This document shows, in pieces, positions 23,784-37,194 of a stretch of DNA of 64,000 nucleotides; the stretch's first letter is position 1, and the number at the start of each line of letters is the position of its first letter. The notes under the pieces were generated by a model, which worked only from the letters and a program-made list of their open reading frames with translations, was not told where the DNA came from and did no database searches. Source of the DNA: Brachyhypopomus gauderio (Eukaryota > Chordata > Actinopteri > Gymnotiformes > Hypopomidae); contig NC_135225.1 in NCBI RefSeq assembly GCF_052324685.1, positions 7,895,834 to 7,959,833 of the forward strand. The letters are read 5' to 3'. The position numbers were made by a program, and so were the translations under genes.

Positions 23784-25822
23784 TTTGGTGCTCACTTTCC
23801 AACATCTGAGTCACTTTGTGGGAACCCTCTTCCTGCTCTCACTGGGAGAGATTAAAGAGACTAATAGGAGCACATCCACTTTTTCCCAGAAAACATTCAG
23901 AACTGACTTGAATCAGGGTTTGCTTAAGTGTAAAGAAGCAAATTTTGATTATAGAATGCCTTCAGCAGGAAACTGAATTTAATTGCAAAACTTATTTTTC
24001 TTGTTTTAATGAAGTTGGAGAAAATAAACTGTTCATTCCCCCCCATCTGCATTGAATATTATATTTGCTTTATGCCAATTACAGGAAGGTCACAGGTACT
24101 TTGCAGAAAGGTGTGTGTATGATCTAAAAAAATTATGCTTTTAAGCCGAAAATGGTTACCTTTTTCCCTTTGCAAATAGCTGATCATGTGTTTGCTTGTT
24201 CATCACATTATGGACTTTAAATTTTCTACAAAAAGAAAAACAAGCATTCTGACTCAGTAAACACATGTAAGTAAAGGCACTTTTTTGGGGTTCATTGGAC
24301 CTGTGTCTTGTAAATGTTGAAGTGTAAATGACTTTCTATGTGCAGTTGTGTATATTTAATCCACATTAGACCTTCATTTCTCTCAGAATTCTAGAGTTTG
24401 ATACCGCGTGTATGATGTTATCTTTTTACTTTGATTTGCTGACAGTGAAATATCTCATTCACTATAGAGAAAGGGTCACTATGGCTGATTATGTAAATAA
24501 CCTTTGATAACCGGGTGTGGAAAAGGGGTTTCAGAGCACACATTCTGCATTGCTGGATTGAGCAGGTTGGATGCTGCTCTGAGTAGACAAGTGTTCATGT
24601 GACTGAGATGCTGAATTTATTCAGTGTTATAAAGAAGCCTTAATTTTCAGTCACTATTTTCAATTTGATAAGTGGAGACCCTTGTAGAGAGCTGTATTGT
24701 TGATTTTAGAGCCCACAGTAGGTTTTGTCCATTTGCAGTTTTGAAATATGCGTGCCATTTTTTCCAGTAGCCAGAGAATTGAGATTTGGGTATTTTTCTG
24801 GGGACTTTGTAGATTTGAAATGCATGTTTCAAATCACATTGTTAAGGTTGCTTAAAGAGTTGAATGTAATAGGTAAAATGTTTGAATGCAATTTAGCATT
24901 TGATAATTTTCTTTTAAGTCTAAAGTGAGTCAATAAATGAACCATTGGACTAGAAATACAATTTTATGTAATTATTTGTTTAAAGTATTTGTGTTGCTTT
25001 AAAGTATTAACATCCTTTTGTTGTATATAGAGCAAGTTCATTACTCGTCATGAATGATTTCTGATCATGTTTTTTAATGTTATTACAGTAGGTGTGTGTG
25101 TGTACACAGTGTGGTACACAGGTTTTCCAGAGAAATGGAACATTTCAGAAAGTTTGTGTACTGTATATATCAGCACATGTATAAAAGATAGTGTTAGGTG
25201 CCTAGATAATGGGAAAAATATATTTCTCAATATGATGCAAATTCTTTATTCAAGGATGGAATCTTGCACAACACCATGTTGGCATTTGAAATATGCTATA
25301 GTACTAGTATGATTATCAAATATTGAATACAATTAAACATTACTTTTTGATACTCTGCTAGAATGAGTGGAGCATGATGGTTTAATATCACATAGTAACA
25401 AAGCAAATGTCAAAATTAAGTAGGCCTACAGACTTGAAACTGCATCTATGACTTTCTTATGTATGCATTTGTTGCAATCACTCAAAGCTGTTGGAAAATA
25501 TTTAAGATGATAAATATAAGCCAAGCACTCTAATTTCAGAATATACTTGATATAATACAGAAAATCGGTGACTTTGAAAACTGCCTAGTGCAGATGAGCA
25601 GTATTCACGTCCTCTGATGTCTGACTATGTAGGCATTGCTCAAGCAAGTAAACAATTGCTACTATGAAATTCACAAAGTGCATTCAATGGTTCAGTAATT
25701 CAATGTTTGGGTTTTGTGTTCTTTGTGCATGCTCTTTACTAAGATACCAAGGCTTTTTCAAAATTCACCACATTTTGCACAGTATCCATGCATACAGGAA
25801 AAACAACATTACAGGTTTTTGA
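23784..25822. other. tial1 3'UTR and tail-to-tail gap with pkd2l1
   Basis: tial1 (plus) and pkd2l1 (minus) converge. After the tial1 stop there are AATAAA signals at 24023-24028 and 24932-24937; either could end the mRNA. For pkd2l1 the reverse signal TTTATT at 25245-25250 is one candidate. No further gene is seen. Confidence 0.55.
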
Positions 25823-26395
25823 CTAGATAGTTGTGTTGCTGTTCTCTGTGACTGTGGGCCAGCCTATGTCTTGATATATACGATTTTCAGGATTCCCCAA
25901 CTGAGCAGCTGATGACCAGGATGGTCCCTCCTGTCCCACCTCTCTCTCCAGGTTGACCAGAACATTCCCTCCAGATGCAGGCCTCTCCTGTAATGAACAA
26001 TGTAATGACGATAGTGGTATTATGATGTTTGCATGTGTATTTAATAACAGCTTATGAGCATAATATATGTATAGTAATTATGGCAACGGTTAAGATTTCA
26101 AGTTGCATACATAGATTTAATAAAGATCAGTAAAAGCGGTCCATAAAAACATATTCACCTCATTTCTGACAGTCAGATGTCTTCCTGAGTTCTCTCTTTT
26201 GCTTGATTTACCAGGGTCCTGAAGTCTCATTTTCTCAATAACCATGTCCATCTTGGACATTGTGTTTGCTAGAGCACATTCCAGCTCAGCAACCTGTTTA
26301 ACCAACCTGGATGACAGCAGTAATGTCAGTCATCACAATTATAGCACGAATTGCTGGGCAACGATGACATTATTATTGGTTATATGTGTGTGTGG

Positions 26396-26477
<82 letters not shown>

Positions 26478-29400
26478 TTATGTATGTGTATATTCTATGT
26501 ACATAACCTACTTCTGAAACTGTTCCTGAGTCACGGGGATAGCAGTTGCTTTCTCCTTGTTTTCTGTTAAATGCACACTGTTTCCATAGTTTACTCCAAG
26601 ATTATGAAGCTCTGCATTTAATGCATCCTATAGGAACAAACATTTCAATGTACAATATCTCTGACATGCTCTGAATATGATAAATACTTTGACTTATAGT
26701 TCTGTGTAGTTTGTATAGACTATGTCCATAAAATATGCATTGCTAATAGTTAATTTTCAAACTTACAGGAAATGGTAGCAGTTTTGGTATTATTAATAAA
26801 ATAATGAAAATTAAATAATTATTAAACCCTTTTTTCCTCCAGCTCTCGTCTCATGGTCTCCTGCTCCACCAGGTCTAGAATCTGATTACCATCATGGTCA
26901 AATCTGGAGAAGGCTGCTGAGATCTCGTGATCAGCATGACCCATTCTGGATGGAACATCAAGCAGTTCTGTCAGTTATTCATCCTGGGTGTGTTGGTACT
27001 TCAGAGAAATGTAACTTACTCCTTCAGTGTCTCTCTGAAGTCCTTGAATTCCAACTCTTTTGATCCTGACTGCAAGGCCTTCTGAACATCTGAGATCTTT
27101 TCTTTTTTGAGCTTCAGCTTCATAAAGGTCTTAGTATAACTCTGAAATGAAATGAGCACTGCACATTGATAACATGTGGACTGCCAAAGTATGAAACTTT
27201 GCTTCCTCTGTAAATTTAAAGAGGTGACAATAGGTTCATTAAGCTTGATGGATTCTTACTGTATCTGTCTTATTTTGTGCCCAAATTAAGATCGCTCATG
27301 TGATGCCTCACCTGTTTAATGAGGTCTGAAATCTGAAGTTCATCTTTCTGGGACGCAAGCTCCTCTTTTACTTCCGAGTATGTGTCATTGATTATAGCCA
27401 AAAACATATTCTGTACAGCAAAAGATGGTTTGGAGAAAGTCATATTCATGATTTGTTCAAGTGGGTTACTTCATTTGCATTTAGATTTGGAGGACCCACC
27501 AGTAACACAAAGAAGACAAAGAATACGTAAGTGAAAAAATATATCGGCCCAAGGATCCTGTTTGCCCTCTCAATGCCATCATAGTCAAAGTCTCCAAGGA
27601 TGATCCGAAACTGAGTGAATCTGCAGTACGCCAAACATAAAAAAAACAGTGTAAAGCATTTTGCATTTGACAAGGTTAAGTCTGTATAAGATGATATATG
27701 CCTGCACGCCCATTTAAACTGTTAATACACCTGAAACTGCACGCCAATGCCAATATAAACTGTTACTACTGAGATATGTGATTTTAAACTTCATCAAAAA
27801 AGATTTCTTACATGCATTTATGAAATGTGCTGAATGATTCCACCTCGGTTCCAAAGAGAAGATATCCAAGCTGCGCATAGGCAAAAAACACTATAAAGAA
27901 CATGATGGCGAACCCCAGGATGTCTGTGGCACAGCGAGCCAGGGTAGAGGACAGCTGTGTCATCGTCTTATTGAAACTGATGTACTTGAATATCTGCAAG
28001 GATGAAGATCATCACAGGGTTTCAATTATTCTTGTCTGTTTTTCATCAGACATTTATAATCAACTGTGTTACATGCAATAGAAAACTACAGAAATATCTT
28101 ACCTTGATCCATGCAAAAAACAGGTTTACAGCATTCATGTTGTTGTATTGTGTTTGCCAAAATGCAAGAAATTCAAAATCAGCATACATATTGGGCTCTT
28201 TCAGAAGTGTCCCAAGTAATTTGTCCACCTTGATGGTCCGAAATACATTGAAGATAATTGCAACAATAGCAAGCTGTAAAAAAAATATATTGTAAATCAT
28301 ATAATTTCTTAAAGTCAAACTTATAGGAAAAAGTTACTGACAGAAATGATCAAATAACTGAACTGACAAGTCTTTTATAATTTATCTTACTAGAATAACC
28401 ACTACATCCAGAATGTTCCAGATACTTCTGAAGTAAGAAAGTCTGTGTATGCGAAGCTCCAGTATCTCCTCCACGATGTAGTAAAGGATGAACACACAGA
28501 ACACAATCTCACACCCAATAATGAAATAATCCCATGTGGTAATATATCTGATCAGCTTCACCGTCCGGATTTGGTATGAAGGCACCGCACCTCCAGTGGC
28601 AGGGAATTCAACCACCAATCTAAGAAAAGCAAATCTCATTAGGACAATAATGCTAAAAACACATTAATCAACAGATTATCACATTAATCTGTGTAGGAAA
28701 TATTATAGTATACCTAATAACACAGAAGAGATTGATGTTGGCATTGTATGTAGAAAAGTCAATGAAAACAGCTCTGGTTCCATGGTCTAGCCACAGGTTG
28801 TCTCTGAGGTCTGCAAGAAGAGCAGCACTTTCCTCTTTTGTCAGGGTCAGGTCCAGGTAGTAACCCCCTCCACTGTACGTGGCCAGCATACCCCAATGAT
28901 TTGAGCCCTTCATCTCTTTTTCTGTGTGGTACTGCCAGCTAAAGAGCAATAAAAGCATGAAGAAGAACTAATCCATATTAATTTGTGAGATGAGTGGCAC
29001 GCAAATGTCCGATGATGATGACCAGTTATTGTGGGTGACTAGACAAATAGGTGTCATTGAAACGTGTTGATTTCTACTTTCATACAGCGAAGAATAAAAT
29101 ATTGGTTTTTTTTGGATGTGTAATGGGTGTGACAACAGTTGCATTTAATGATCGACAGGGTTCCTGATCATCAAAACCTCAGCAATATTTTAGTGATCAC
29201 TCACGCTGTTCCATTGATAAGTCCGAATGCACCGTTGTCTTCTTTCTTGTCGCTGTAGACATCAAAACAATCAGTGATTTCCTCCTTAAAGTCACTGGGC
29301 ACCTTACAAGACTTGTCCTTCACTTTCAGCTGCCGTATTCGAGGCACTCCTAGGAGCATGTTCTCATAGTAGATAAAGGAGTGCATCCCCGTATCAAGAG

Positions 29401-31223
29401 ACTGGTTGTTGTACCACTTGGTCCAATAGAGCCCATCCAACAATGGACCTTGCGTATACTGTGCAGATAAAAAGGGAGGAGAAACTATATATTTATATAT
29501 TCAAAGCTGAGACCTGGAGAACTAAAAGGTTCTACTGTAACCTTGGAGGTAATACTCACTGTCCAAAAATCATCCATCACGCCAATGGACTGGAACGTGA
29601 GCCCACTGTCAGATGGTGTATTGACAAACAGGTCTGTCATAACTTTAGTGTAGTAGTAGGTGTTGGAGCTGGTCATGCCATAGGTCACTGGAAGACATCA
29701 CAGTTATTACCAATAGAAGTAGAAGCAACCACCAAGTTTGATTCCTCAATAATGAAGGCTGTGTTATTCACTCTGACGCAGACAAGACCCATCACAGCAA
29801 AGCTTTTCATTAAAAAGTCATTCATTTGCAGTGGACATATCATGAAAGCCAAAGGCCTCAATTAGGAGAGGGTGATTTGTTTGAGGAAAGGGAACACTCG
29901 AGGACACGAATAGGCTCAAACAATTTGTGTCCATCACATACAAAGCCTAAATGGCCTGGCCTGGGCTCTTATCAGCAAAAGACAGCAGAGCACAGCTTGT
30001 ATTCCTTTCATTATTGATGTTCCTGTAGACAATGCCCTGTCTAACACAGGTGGGGAGGCAGGACCCACAATAGGCACTTAAACTGAAGCCGTTTGCTGAA
30101 GATAATAGAAAACAGCTGTAGAATAATCCAGTGGCGTAATACAAGCTGTGGTCACTCCGGTTATTGATAAAACAATGTTGATGACGTTGAATTCCTCCTT
30201 GTTGCATTTATAGCATATTCATTCCATACTCATACATCAGGAATAACAATTAATTGCCCACAAAAAAGGCTAAGGAAAAAGAAATCAATTAAAATAAATC
30301 TGTCAATATATTAGCAATTTTTTATTATAAACAGTGGCATAAATTGTTTGAAGACAATTTAAGACTAAAGTCTCTCTTTATGAAATATTCATTCATTTCC
30401 ATTATTTTTGACTTTGTTTTTATGAAATTCCATTGTCTTTTTCTAAATTTAAACAATTTCATTTTGAATACATGTAGGTAAACTAATGTGTAAATTTGAA
30501 AACCCTTTTACTTACACAGACATATGTCCACTAGAAAAAGAATGTAGACAAGCAACTCTCTCAGTGTAGTTCTAACAAACAGTTCACGATTCTCTGTTGT
30601 GTCCTCTGTCAGTCTAGTTCCCCACAGTCCTGTAAAATCAAAATCAGTTTTCCTTTTTTTACCTAAAACTTAACATAGCTAATGTCAAATGGCAAAATGA
30701 GCAATTACATGCAATCATATACTTATAATCATATACATATACTTATCATAAACTTCAAACACAATATTTAACATTAATTCAGCTTGAGGAAACTGACTTT
30801 TTAATCACTTCAACAACAATCTCAGCAAAAACAGAGACTGCAAAAAACTTTGAGATAGAAAATGGTTTTCAGTATTTCACTAGATGAAAGATGATAAGCA
30901 ACATGAAGCACATGGCAGACTCTCAACGCACTCTTACCTTTGACTCCTCGTAGGAAAGAAGAGCAGCAGCCCGTCCTCTTTGCCCCCGCGGGCTGACTTA
31001 GCCCTCTGCCCTCTCCTGGAGGGGCAGCACTCGCTTTACTCACACTCTCCAGGGGGCTGTGGAACAGGGGCTGGGGGCTGTAGATGGTGCTGATGGAGCG
31101 CTGGACTGGTGGAGGACTGCCGTTGTAGGCCCGATTCACCCATCCACCTTTCCCCAGTGTGTCCAGCTCACAGTCCCCCTGCCCACCAATGTGACTATCT
31201 GCCCGGGTGTTTAGGTGCTGCAT
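25823..31223 (-). CDS. pkd2l1: Polycystin-2-like 1 cation channel (PKD2L1/TRPP3), 15 exons, complete
   Basis: Calcium-permeable TRPP channel of sour-type taste cells and CSF-contacting neurons. Exons: 30938-31223, 30516-30629, 29560-29687, 29205-29458, 28714-28938, 28391-28619, 28103-28273, 27812-27993, 27500-27620, 27312-27410, 27020-27141, 26828-26945, 26512-26627, 26159-26306, 25823-25987. All are in frame; 825 residues (human 805). S1 is about 115-137; the large extracellular polycystin loop spans exons 3-5 ([21 protein letters not shown]). S2-S5 follow ([39 protein letters not shown]). The pore helix and filter are in exon 9 ([10 protein letters not shown]). S6 ends [18 protein letters not shown]. 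An intact EF-hand loop, [12 protein letters not shown], is in exon 12, and a C-terminal coiled coil in exon 14. Exon 12 uses a weak donor, GTTTAA. The divergent N-terminus (exon 1) is less certain than the rest. pkd2 itself is excluded by the close PKD2L1 match. Confidence 0.95.
26401..26469. repeat. (TA)n microsatellite in pkd2l1 intron 13
   Basis: About 33 perfect TA units between exons 13 and 14, only 42 bp from the exon 13 donor. Its length is likely polymorphic. Confidence 0.95.
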
Positions 31224-32944
31224 GGCGGTGGCTAAGGAGCTGGGTTTTCATAGAACAGTGAAGCAAATTGTTTAACTGCAGATAAGTGCCACCTGCTTTT
31301 ATACCTTCCTGGTGGATGACGGTCAGAGAGAATATGGCGCTGGCCTTAAAGAGGGAGGGCGTGTGCTTTTGTTTTTGCACCCATAAAGAGCTCCTCCCAC
31401 TGAAGACACTCACACACTGAAGACAGGGAGCACTTTGTCACACACTGGCACATCTAGTCAAAGCAGAAGGACGAATAATGAGAAAAGGTAAAATATCATT
31501 TTTGCCTCAGATCCAAAAAATTATTTGGTTTTTCAGTATCTGTAAAAATATTTATAAATTGAACTGATAATATTGGACTGCCTGGCCAATTATATCTTCT
31601 AAACATGTGATGAACTTTAAGGGAATTAAACTCATTTTAATCTTATGGTAACAACACCAAGACAAAGGATTAACAATTTAATAAAATACATATAACAAGT
31701 CTAACAACAACAAGTCTGGCTGCTGATTATTAATGTGTTTACTGTCTCAGCAAAGATGATATAACATACAACAACGTCACAGTAAATGCATATAAAACAT
31801 ATGTTCACTCATAAATAAGCCAAACAAAGTACGCCATGTACGTAGAATCATATTTATGCCCCACATACTGTATTTTGTGAAAACTGTAAAACAAAATACA
31901 TATTGAAAGAGTTTATACAGTATAATAGCAGTCTTGAAAAATGTCTAAGCACATAAAATGCATATTTTTTTTTACCAACAATTGGGGCCAAAACTGTTCT
32001 ATTATAAGTCACATTCTGTCAGTCACATTCTGATAATAGTGATAATAATTATCAGAAACACTATCAGAACATATTTTTATTTATCATGTCAAATATTCCA
32101 ATGATAGCATGAGTTGTATTATGATGTGTGTTTACTCTCTCTGGCTTTGTGTACACGCTTTGAGCTGAGTGCAGGACGCTCATGACTGTTGCACAATAGT
32201 CACATTACATACAGTCATTGCACGACAAAGACTTTCCTTTCTGTTCCTGGTGAAGAGTGGCTGTAGGGGACAGCCGTCTCAGAGTTGTGATGCCACATTT
32301 CAGCCCAATTCCCCTTGTGAATTGAATTGATGAAGTCAACAATCACTGATTCTTTTTTGGTCACAATTAAGATCTTGTTAAGGTTTGTTGTTGTAAACGA
32401 AGACTCTAATGGTTTGAATGAGCAGCGGTCAAAAAGCAGAATAGAAAATGTTAATCACCAATTTAGCAATTCTACTTACTAATTGTGACAAAATACTACA
32501 GTTAATTCAGAAGCAGCATAAACCCCTCTAACGTTTGTCTGTTTTATTGCTGCTCTGTTTTCTTAATGGTTTTTAAATGCACGCTGGTAAAAAAAAGTTC
32601 TGCGTATGAAACTGAAGTCTCTGATTTGCTATAGCTAGGCTAGACCAGTCATTTGCGAGTCTAAAATTAGATGGCAGTAGGAATACAATGGCTTTAGATA
32701 TGACGTCACAAGGAGTCCTTTAAACATGATTTATAACTTTCCCAAGGTAACAGCAGAGACACGTCTGTTTTGAACACCCTTATCTCTGGGGCCACTGGGC
32801 TGTGGTATAATAACCATCGCTTTATCTGGGCAGACAATATGGACCCTACACCAGATGTACAGATGTCAGAGCTCTACTAACCTAATACAGAAAAATATGT
32901 CAATATGTCACTATTTCACTGTAGCAATTTTTAAAACCCAAAAA

Positions 32945-32987
<43 letters not shown>

Positions 32988-33631
32988 CTATATATACAGT
33001 AATAATATCATAAAATCATTTTATTTTGTCTCTTTTGTTTCTGTGAATCATTACACTTAATTGACATGAAAGTCTGATGATGCCTTTATTTATTATTTGG
33101 CTTAGTTCAATGGCATTGATTAAAACAGTCAAAGGGGGAAAGACACAGTGAATCACTATTTGAAATGTTCTTGAACTGATGTGGAAAATTTGTATAATAT
33201 TCAACAAACTTGTTCAGGAACATTTTAATAAACATTCACCAACACCAAGAACATAATAATAAAATGTACAAAAGAAGGTTACAGAGACGACTTGGGCTGG
33301 CTTTGACTATAGGCTATAGTATTGCCACTTTATGGTCATGATTTGATACAAAGCAATGTAAAGTCTGAGCATCTTGCTAAGAGTTCTTGATTAACTAACA
33401 ATATTCACCTTAATAGAGTTCTGGTTTTAATTCTATGCATAAATAAATTCTATGGAGCTATAACTTTTTTGGACCACCTCATTAAAAAAGATTGTTTCTC
33501 CAAGTGAATAAAATTCATAATCTCAATACTAAATACAACCTAACACAGTCAATAAATAATACAAATACAAAAGTATTTACATATCTGTGTGTCTGTTGAA
33601 TTAAAGACACAAGTTTAAACTCCAGTATATC
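31224..33631. other. pkd2l1 upstream region / atoh7 downstream region
   Basis: About 2.4 kb without coding sequence. The first 200 bp should contain the pkd2l1 promoter and 5'UTR, but I see no clear TATA box. A CA repeat sits at 32947-32984. The atoh7 3'UTR must lie just below 33632. Otherwise nothing recognisable. Confidence 0.5.
32947..32984. repeat. (CA)n microsatellite
   Basis: About 19 perfect CA units. Confidence 0.95.
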
Positions 33632-34072
33632 TCAATCTGAGACTTGGAAGCCATGATACTGGTAGGGCGAAATCAAGCAGTCATTTTCAATAGATGAGCT
33701 GTATCTCCCGATGCAAGAGTAGGAGTCTGCCTGCATGCTGGCGAGCCCCAGATCCAGACCCAGATCCAGATCCACCTCCAGATCCAGCCACTGTCTGCGA
33801 GGGCTGCTCTGTCTGCTGCTGTCAGTCAGGATACGGTTGAGTGCCATGATGTAGCTCAGAGCCATTTGCAGGGTTTCATATTTTGACAGTTTCCTGTCCT
33901 GCCCCCACTGAGGAACCACTTTGCGCAGCTGGTCGAAGGCTGTGTTCAAGCCCTGCATCCTCTTCCTCTCGCGGGCATTGGCAGCTATCCTCCGCTGGGT
34001 CACGCTCTTCTCTGGGTCTTTGCCTTGGCACTCGGAGCCTGACCCCACACAGTCTGGTCTGTCAGGCTTCAT
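33632..34072 (-). CDS. atoh7: Atonal bHLH transcription factor 7 (Ath5), single exon
   Basis: Proneural factor required for retinal ganglion cell fate; it binds E-boxes as a dimer with E-proteins. The gene is an intronless 146-codon frame, as in other vertebrates. The bHLH domain is about residues 26-82: basic region [14 protein letters not shown], helix 1 [14 protein letters not shown], loop [13 protein letters not shown], helix 2 [14 protein letters not shown]. The motif [12 protein letters not shown] and the loop WGQD identify the Atoh7/Atoh1 group; the short N-terminus and short C-terminal tail fit Atoh7, not Atoh1. The C-terminal [15 protein letters not shown] and YQYHGFQ are fish-like. 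Upstream there is a TATA box and two E-boxes (see separate entry). The acidic, leucine-rich stretch around residues 94-110 (repeated D-L-D/G) is somewhat repetitive but remains in frame. Confidence 0.95.
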   Translation of the reverse strand: MKPDRPDCVGSGSECQGKDPEKSVTQRRIAANARERKRMQGLNTAFDQLRKVVPQWGQDRKLSKYETLQMALSYIMALNRILTDSSRQSSPRRQWLDLEVDLDLGLDLGLASMQADSYSCIGRYSSSIENDCLISPYQYHGFQVSD

Positions 34073-34273
34073 CTGTCCTTATGTATCGCTTCGTGACACC
34101 ACTGACCTCCAAGGACAAAGTTATTTGTTTATAGAGTGGTATAGAGTGGTTATTTGTTTATAGAGATTTATTCCCGGTGACCTTGTATCCTTGTATCCAG
34201 TGTGTCTTATATCCCTCTTGCTGGGTATCCCAGGGTAGAGGCCCAGCTCTGTGTTATCCCAAGGAGGAGAGAA

Positions 34274-34313
34274 GCTTATATAGGATGGTTGAACTGGCAG
34301 GTGGTAGCAGGTG
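34274..34313 (-). promoter_or_regulatory. atoh7 core promoter: TATA box and paired CACCTG E-boxes
   Basis: Read on the minus strand: CACCTG at 34313-34308, CACCTG at 34303-34298, then TATATAA at 34282-34276. Transcription would then start near 34250, giving a 5'UTR of about 175 nt. Paired E-boxes just upstream of TATA are a known conserved feature of vertebrate Ath5 promoters, used for autoregulation and by other bHLH factors. Confidence 0.75.
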
Positions 34314-34798
34314 GAGCCCCATTGCCCCATCCCGTTGCCCCAACCTAACATAAACTTCCCCCTGCCCCCTACTCTGCTCACCCACAATCAGCAGTGCAAT
34401 ACACACAACCCACAGTCACCCCACCAGATCTCCTCAAACTTTAATGATATTCCAATTAACTTTGGAAGGGTAATTCAGCTTTAGGTTTCCCAAAAATCCA
34501 TGCATTATAAATACAGAAACCTTGCCATCTGTCCTGTGCCAATTATCTCACTCTGGGTCATTTACACACACCACTGCTTAAAAATAGCTTTTATCTTTGA
34601 GCATCTATAGCTTATTATATATTTATCTCTCAACATATGTAATGCTTATGCTTACACTTAATGAGTCTCCTTGAACTGAAAAAAACACAAAACATTATAT
34701 TTTAAAAAGTCATTATATGAAACAAAACAAAATCAAGAAAAAAATCCACTTAAAACTCACTGTTCTAATTTGTGTACATTATTTATGATCAATTATAT

Positions 34799-34837
34799 AA
34801 CAACAACAACAACAACAACAATAATAATAATAATAAC

Positions 34838-34882
<45 letters not shown>
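34799..34882. repeat. (AAC)n(AAT)n compound microsatellite
   Basis: AAC units followed by AAT units with one AAC interruption. It produces spurious poly-Ile and poly-Leu frames. Confidence 0.95.
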
Positions 34883-34883
<1 letters not shown>

Positions 34884-35490
34884 CTACTAAAAAGTTGTAA
34901 AGTTTGTCACTACAAAAATTCACCACAAAACTTTTTTTCTTATACTTACATATATGTTTACTTACATACATCGAAGAAGATTTAGCTTTTGCTCTACATA
35001 ATGCATGGTATAAGTGATGTGCTAAGGGTTGCCATATATGGTAGTAACACCACATGTGACATCTATAATTAACCTGTTTTTCTCAGAGGAATGATAACAC
35101 AAAAATGTTTCCATCTGTTTAGAGTGAACGTTGAAGGTGACAACCAAGCAATTACTGCTTATTCATAGAACCCCCCCCTCCTCATGCTAGCCATCCAGCC
35201 CAGAACACAGAGGATGCATCACTGACATTGACATTGTTATCTTAGATATCTCAGCTCATGCTAATTCATTGTGTCTTTTCCCCTTTGACTGTTTTAATGA
35301 ATGCCATTGAACGAAGCCAAATGTTAAATTAAGGCATCATCAGACACTCATTAGGTCAACTAGTGTAATGATTTATAGAGACAATATAGAGGAAAGGCAT
35401 AAACATGTAAATGAGTAAATGGGTATTAATGATAATATTAGTAGGTAGTAAGTAATAAATATTAATAACTAATATACTCATACTAAAAAT

Positions 35491-35505
35491 CCCTCTCTCT
35501 CTCTT

Positions 35506-35544
<39 letters not shown>

Positions 35545-35546
35545 TT
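35491..35546. repeat. (CT)n microsatellite
   Basis: A CT tract with two TTT interruptions. Confidence 0.95.
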
Positions 35547-37194
35547 ATGTAGCTTTTCATCATCTGCTTTTCTTAAACACCCAGGCTGGTCTAGTTCTGA
35601 AAATTACATTGCACATTTGTGTGGATAATTTCTATGACCTAAATGCAAGCATCAGAAGACTCTGGATCTAGACTCTAATGCTTGAAGACTCTGATGTTGC
35701 AGAGTAACATGTCTAAAAAATTAATGTGCCAGATGAGGACAAGCCTGTAAGCTCATTCTGTCTGGTCATTTTGCATCAGACAAGTAATTGTTCAATTAGG
35801 CATATAATCCCTGTTCGTCCATTTGAGTTATTGATTGCAGATTGGCCTGGGTGTACAGCTGCTACATGTCTTGTCTAGGAGACCCAGACATGCTGGACAG
35901 TCTTATTTTCAGCCCAGAAACATGATGGGCTTGTCTGGGGAAAGTGGCAGCTTGCATGTAAAGCACATATGTCATAAGCAGGAAGATGCCTGTATTGGTC
36001 TAATGCTAAATATTATGATGGCATTTGTCTGAAGATTAGTGCTACAGATAAGGATTTACTACATTTGCAAAGGAAAGTGAGAAGGTCTATTTTCCGTGCA
36101 ACATGCTTATATAATGGGTTTAGCTAATCTGATTCTCCCCAGTGGATGTCAGAGTGGAGTCACAAGTTTATTCCTTAATAGAGGAATGCAGAGGTGTGCC
36201 TTTCACCTATGCTACTTAGAGGGTCCACAATAACAGGCTACACATTAGTGTTTATAATATGTATAATATATTTATTAGATATGTACATGATTGAGTACAT
36301 AATTATGAGTAAAGATGAATTAAGTACATAATTGTGAAAAAGAAAATTTCTGACCTACTGATGTTTTCTCTAACATTATATGTGCTTAATAAATGTTATT
36401 AACACAGGACATGAGAATTAAATATAAAAATGAAAACCAAGGCAGGCCGCTAAATGTGTGTATTAACCTCAGTGATGTGAAAGCATAAAACCTGATCTGA
36501 AAACAGCCCAAAATGGGCATCTGGTGACACGGAGCTGGTGGCTGTATTTAGGTCACACAAGGTGAATGCAATTTCACGCTTATTTGAACCTTTTTTCCTT
36601 CTGGCTGGTTTGATTAGTGTGCTTAATTAGCTGTTGATTTATGCTTTCCCATTGTACTACCAATAGTTAAGAAAGTAAAAATATTATTACACAGTGAAAA
36701 ATATTTGCTCTCTCTTTAACATACACAAATTCATATATAGTACATACATACTTAACTACAATATATGAACATCTCTACATCTTTTACTACAGTAGAGTTA
36801 TTCACCAGTAATCTTCAGATTCTTCAGACAGCCAAATATCGGAAACAGTAATAACAAAGACAGTGGGCACCCCAGATCCTTTTACTGCTTTGCTCACAAG
36901 TGTCTGGTGTTTTAACATTGTTCTTTTTCAAGGCAGTTTCTTTGTTTATGAATTTTGCACTGAACTGTTTACACATGTATAGCCTACTTCTCCGTTAGAT
37001 TACTGTTTACGTATACGATCCTAAAATGTAACAAACATCTTAGTTTTATTGATCTTCACCAGGACGTGAAACCCACTAAGACTATTAGCAAAACAGATAA
37101 AATATTTTGGGATCTTGATATACGTGTGACGCTGGAAATGATCCCTGCAAAAAAAGAGTTGATAAGAACTTCTAGTGTGGATTTTACGGAAGAG

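Larger units (their letters stand above)
34320..37194. other. atoh7 upstream intergenic region
   Basis: No gene recognised. It holds an AAC/AAT microsatellite (34799-34882) and a CT repeat (35491-35546). Retinal enhancers of atoh7 would be expected upstream of the gene, but none can be identified by eye. Confidence 0.5.

Noticed and set aside
34770-35055. Poly-Ile and poly-Leu frames
   Set aside because: Translations of the AAC/AAT microsatellite on the two strands.
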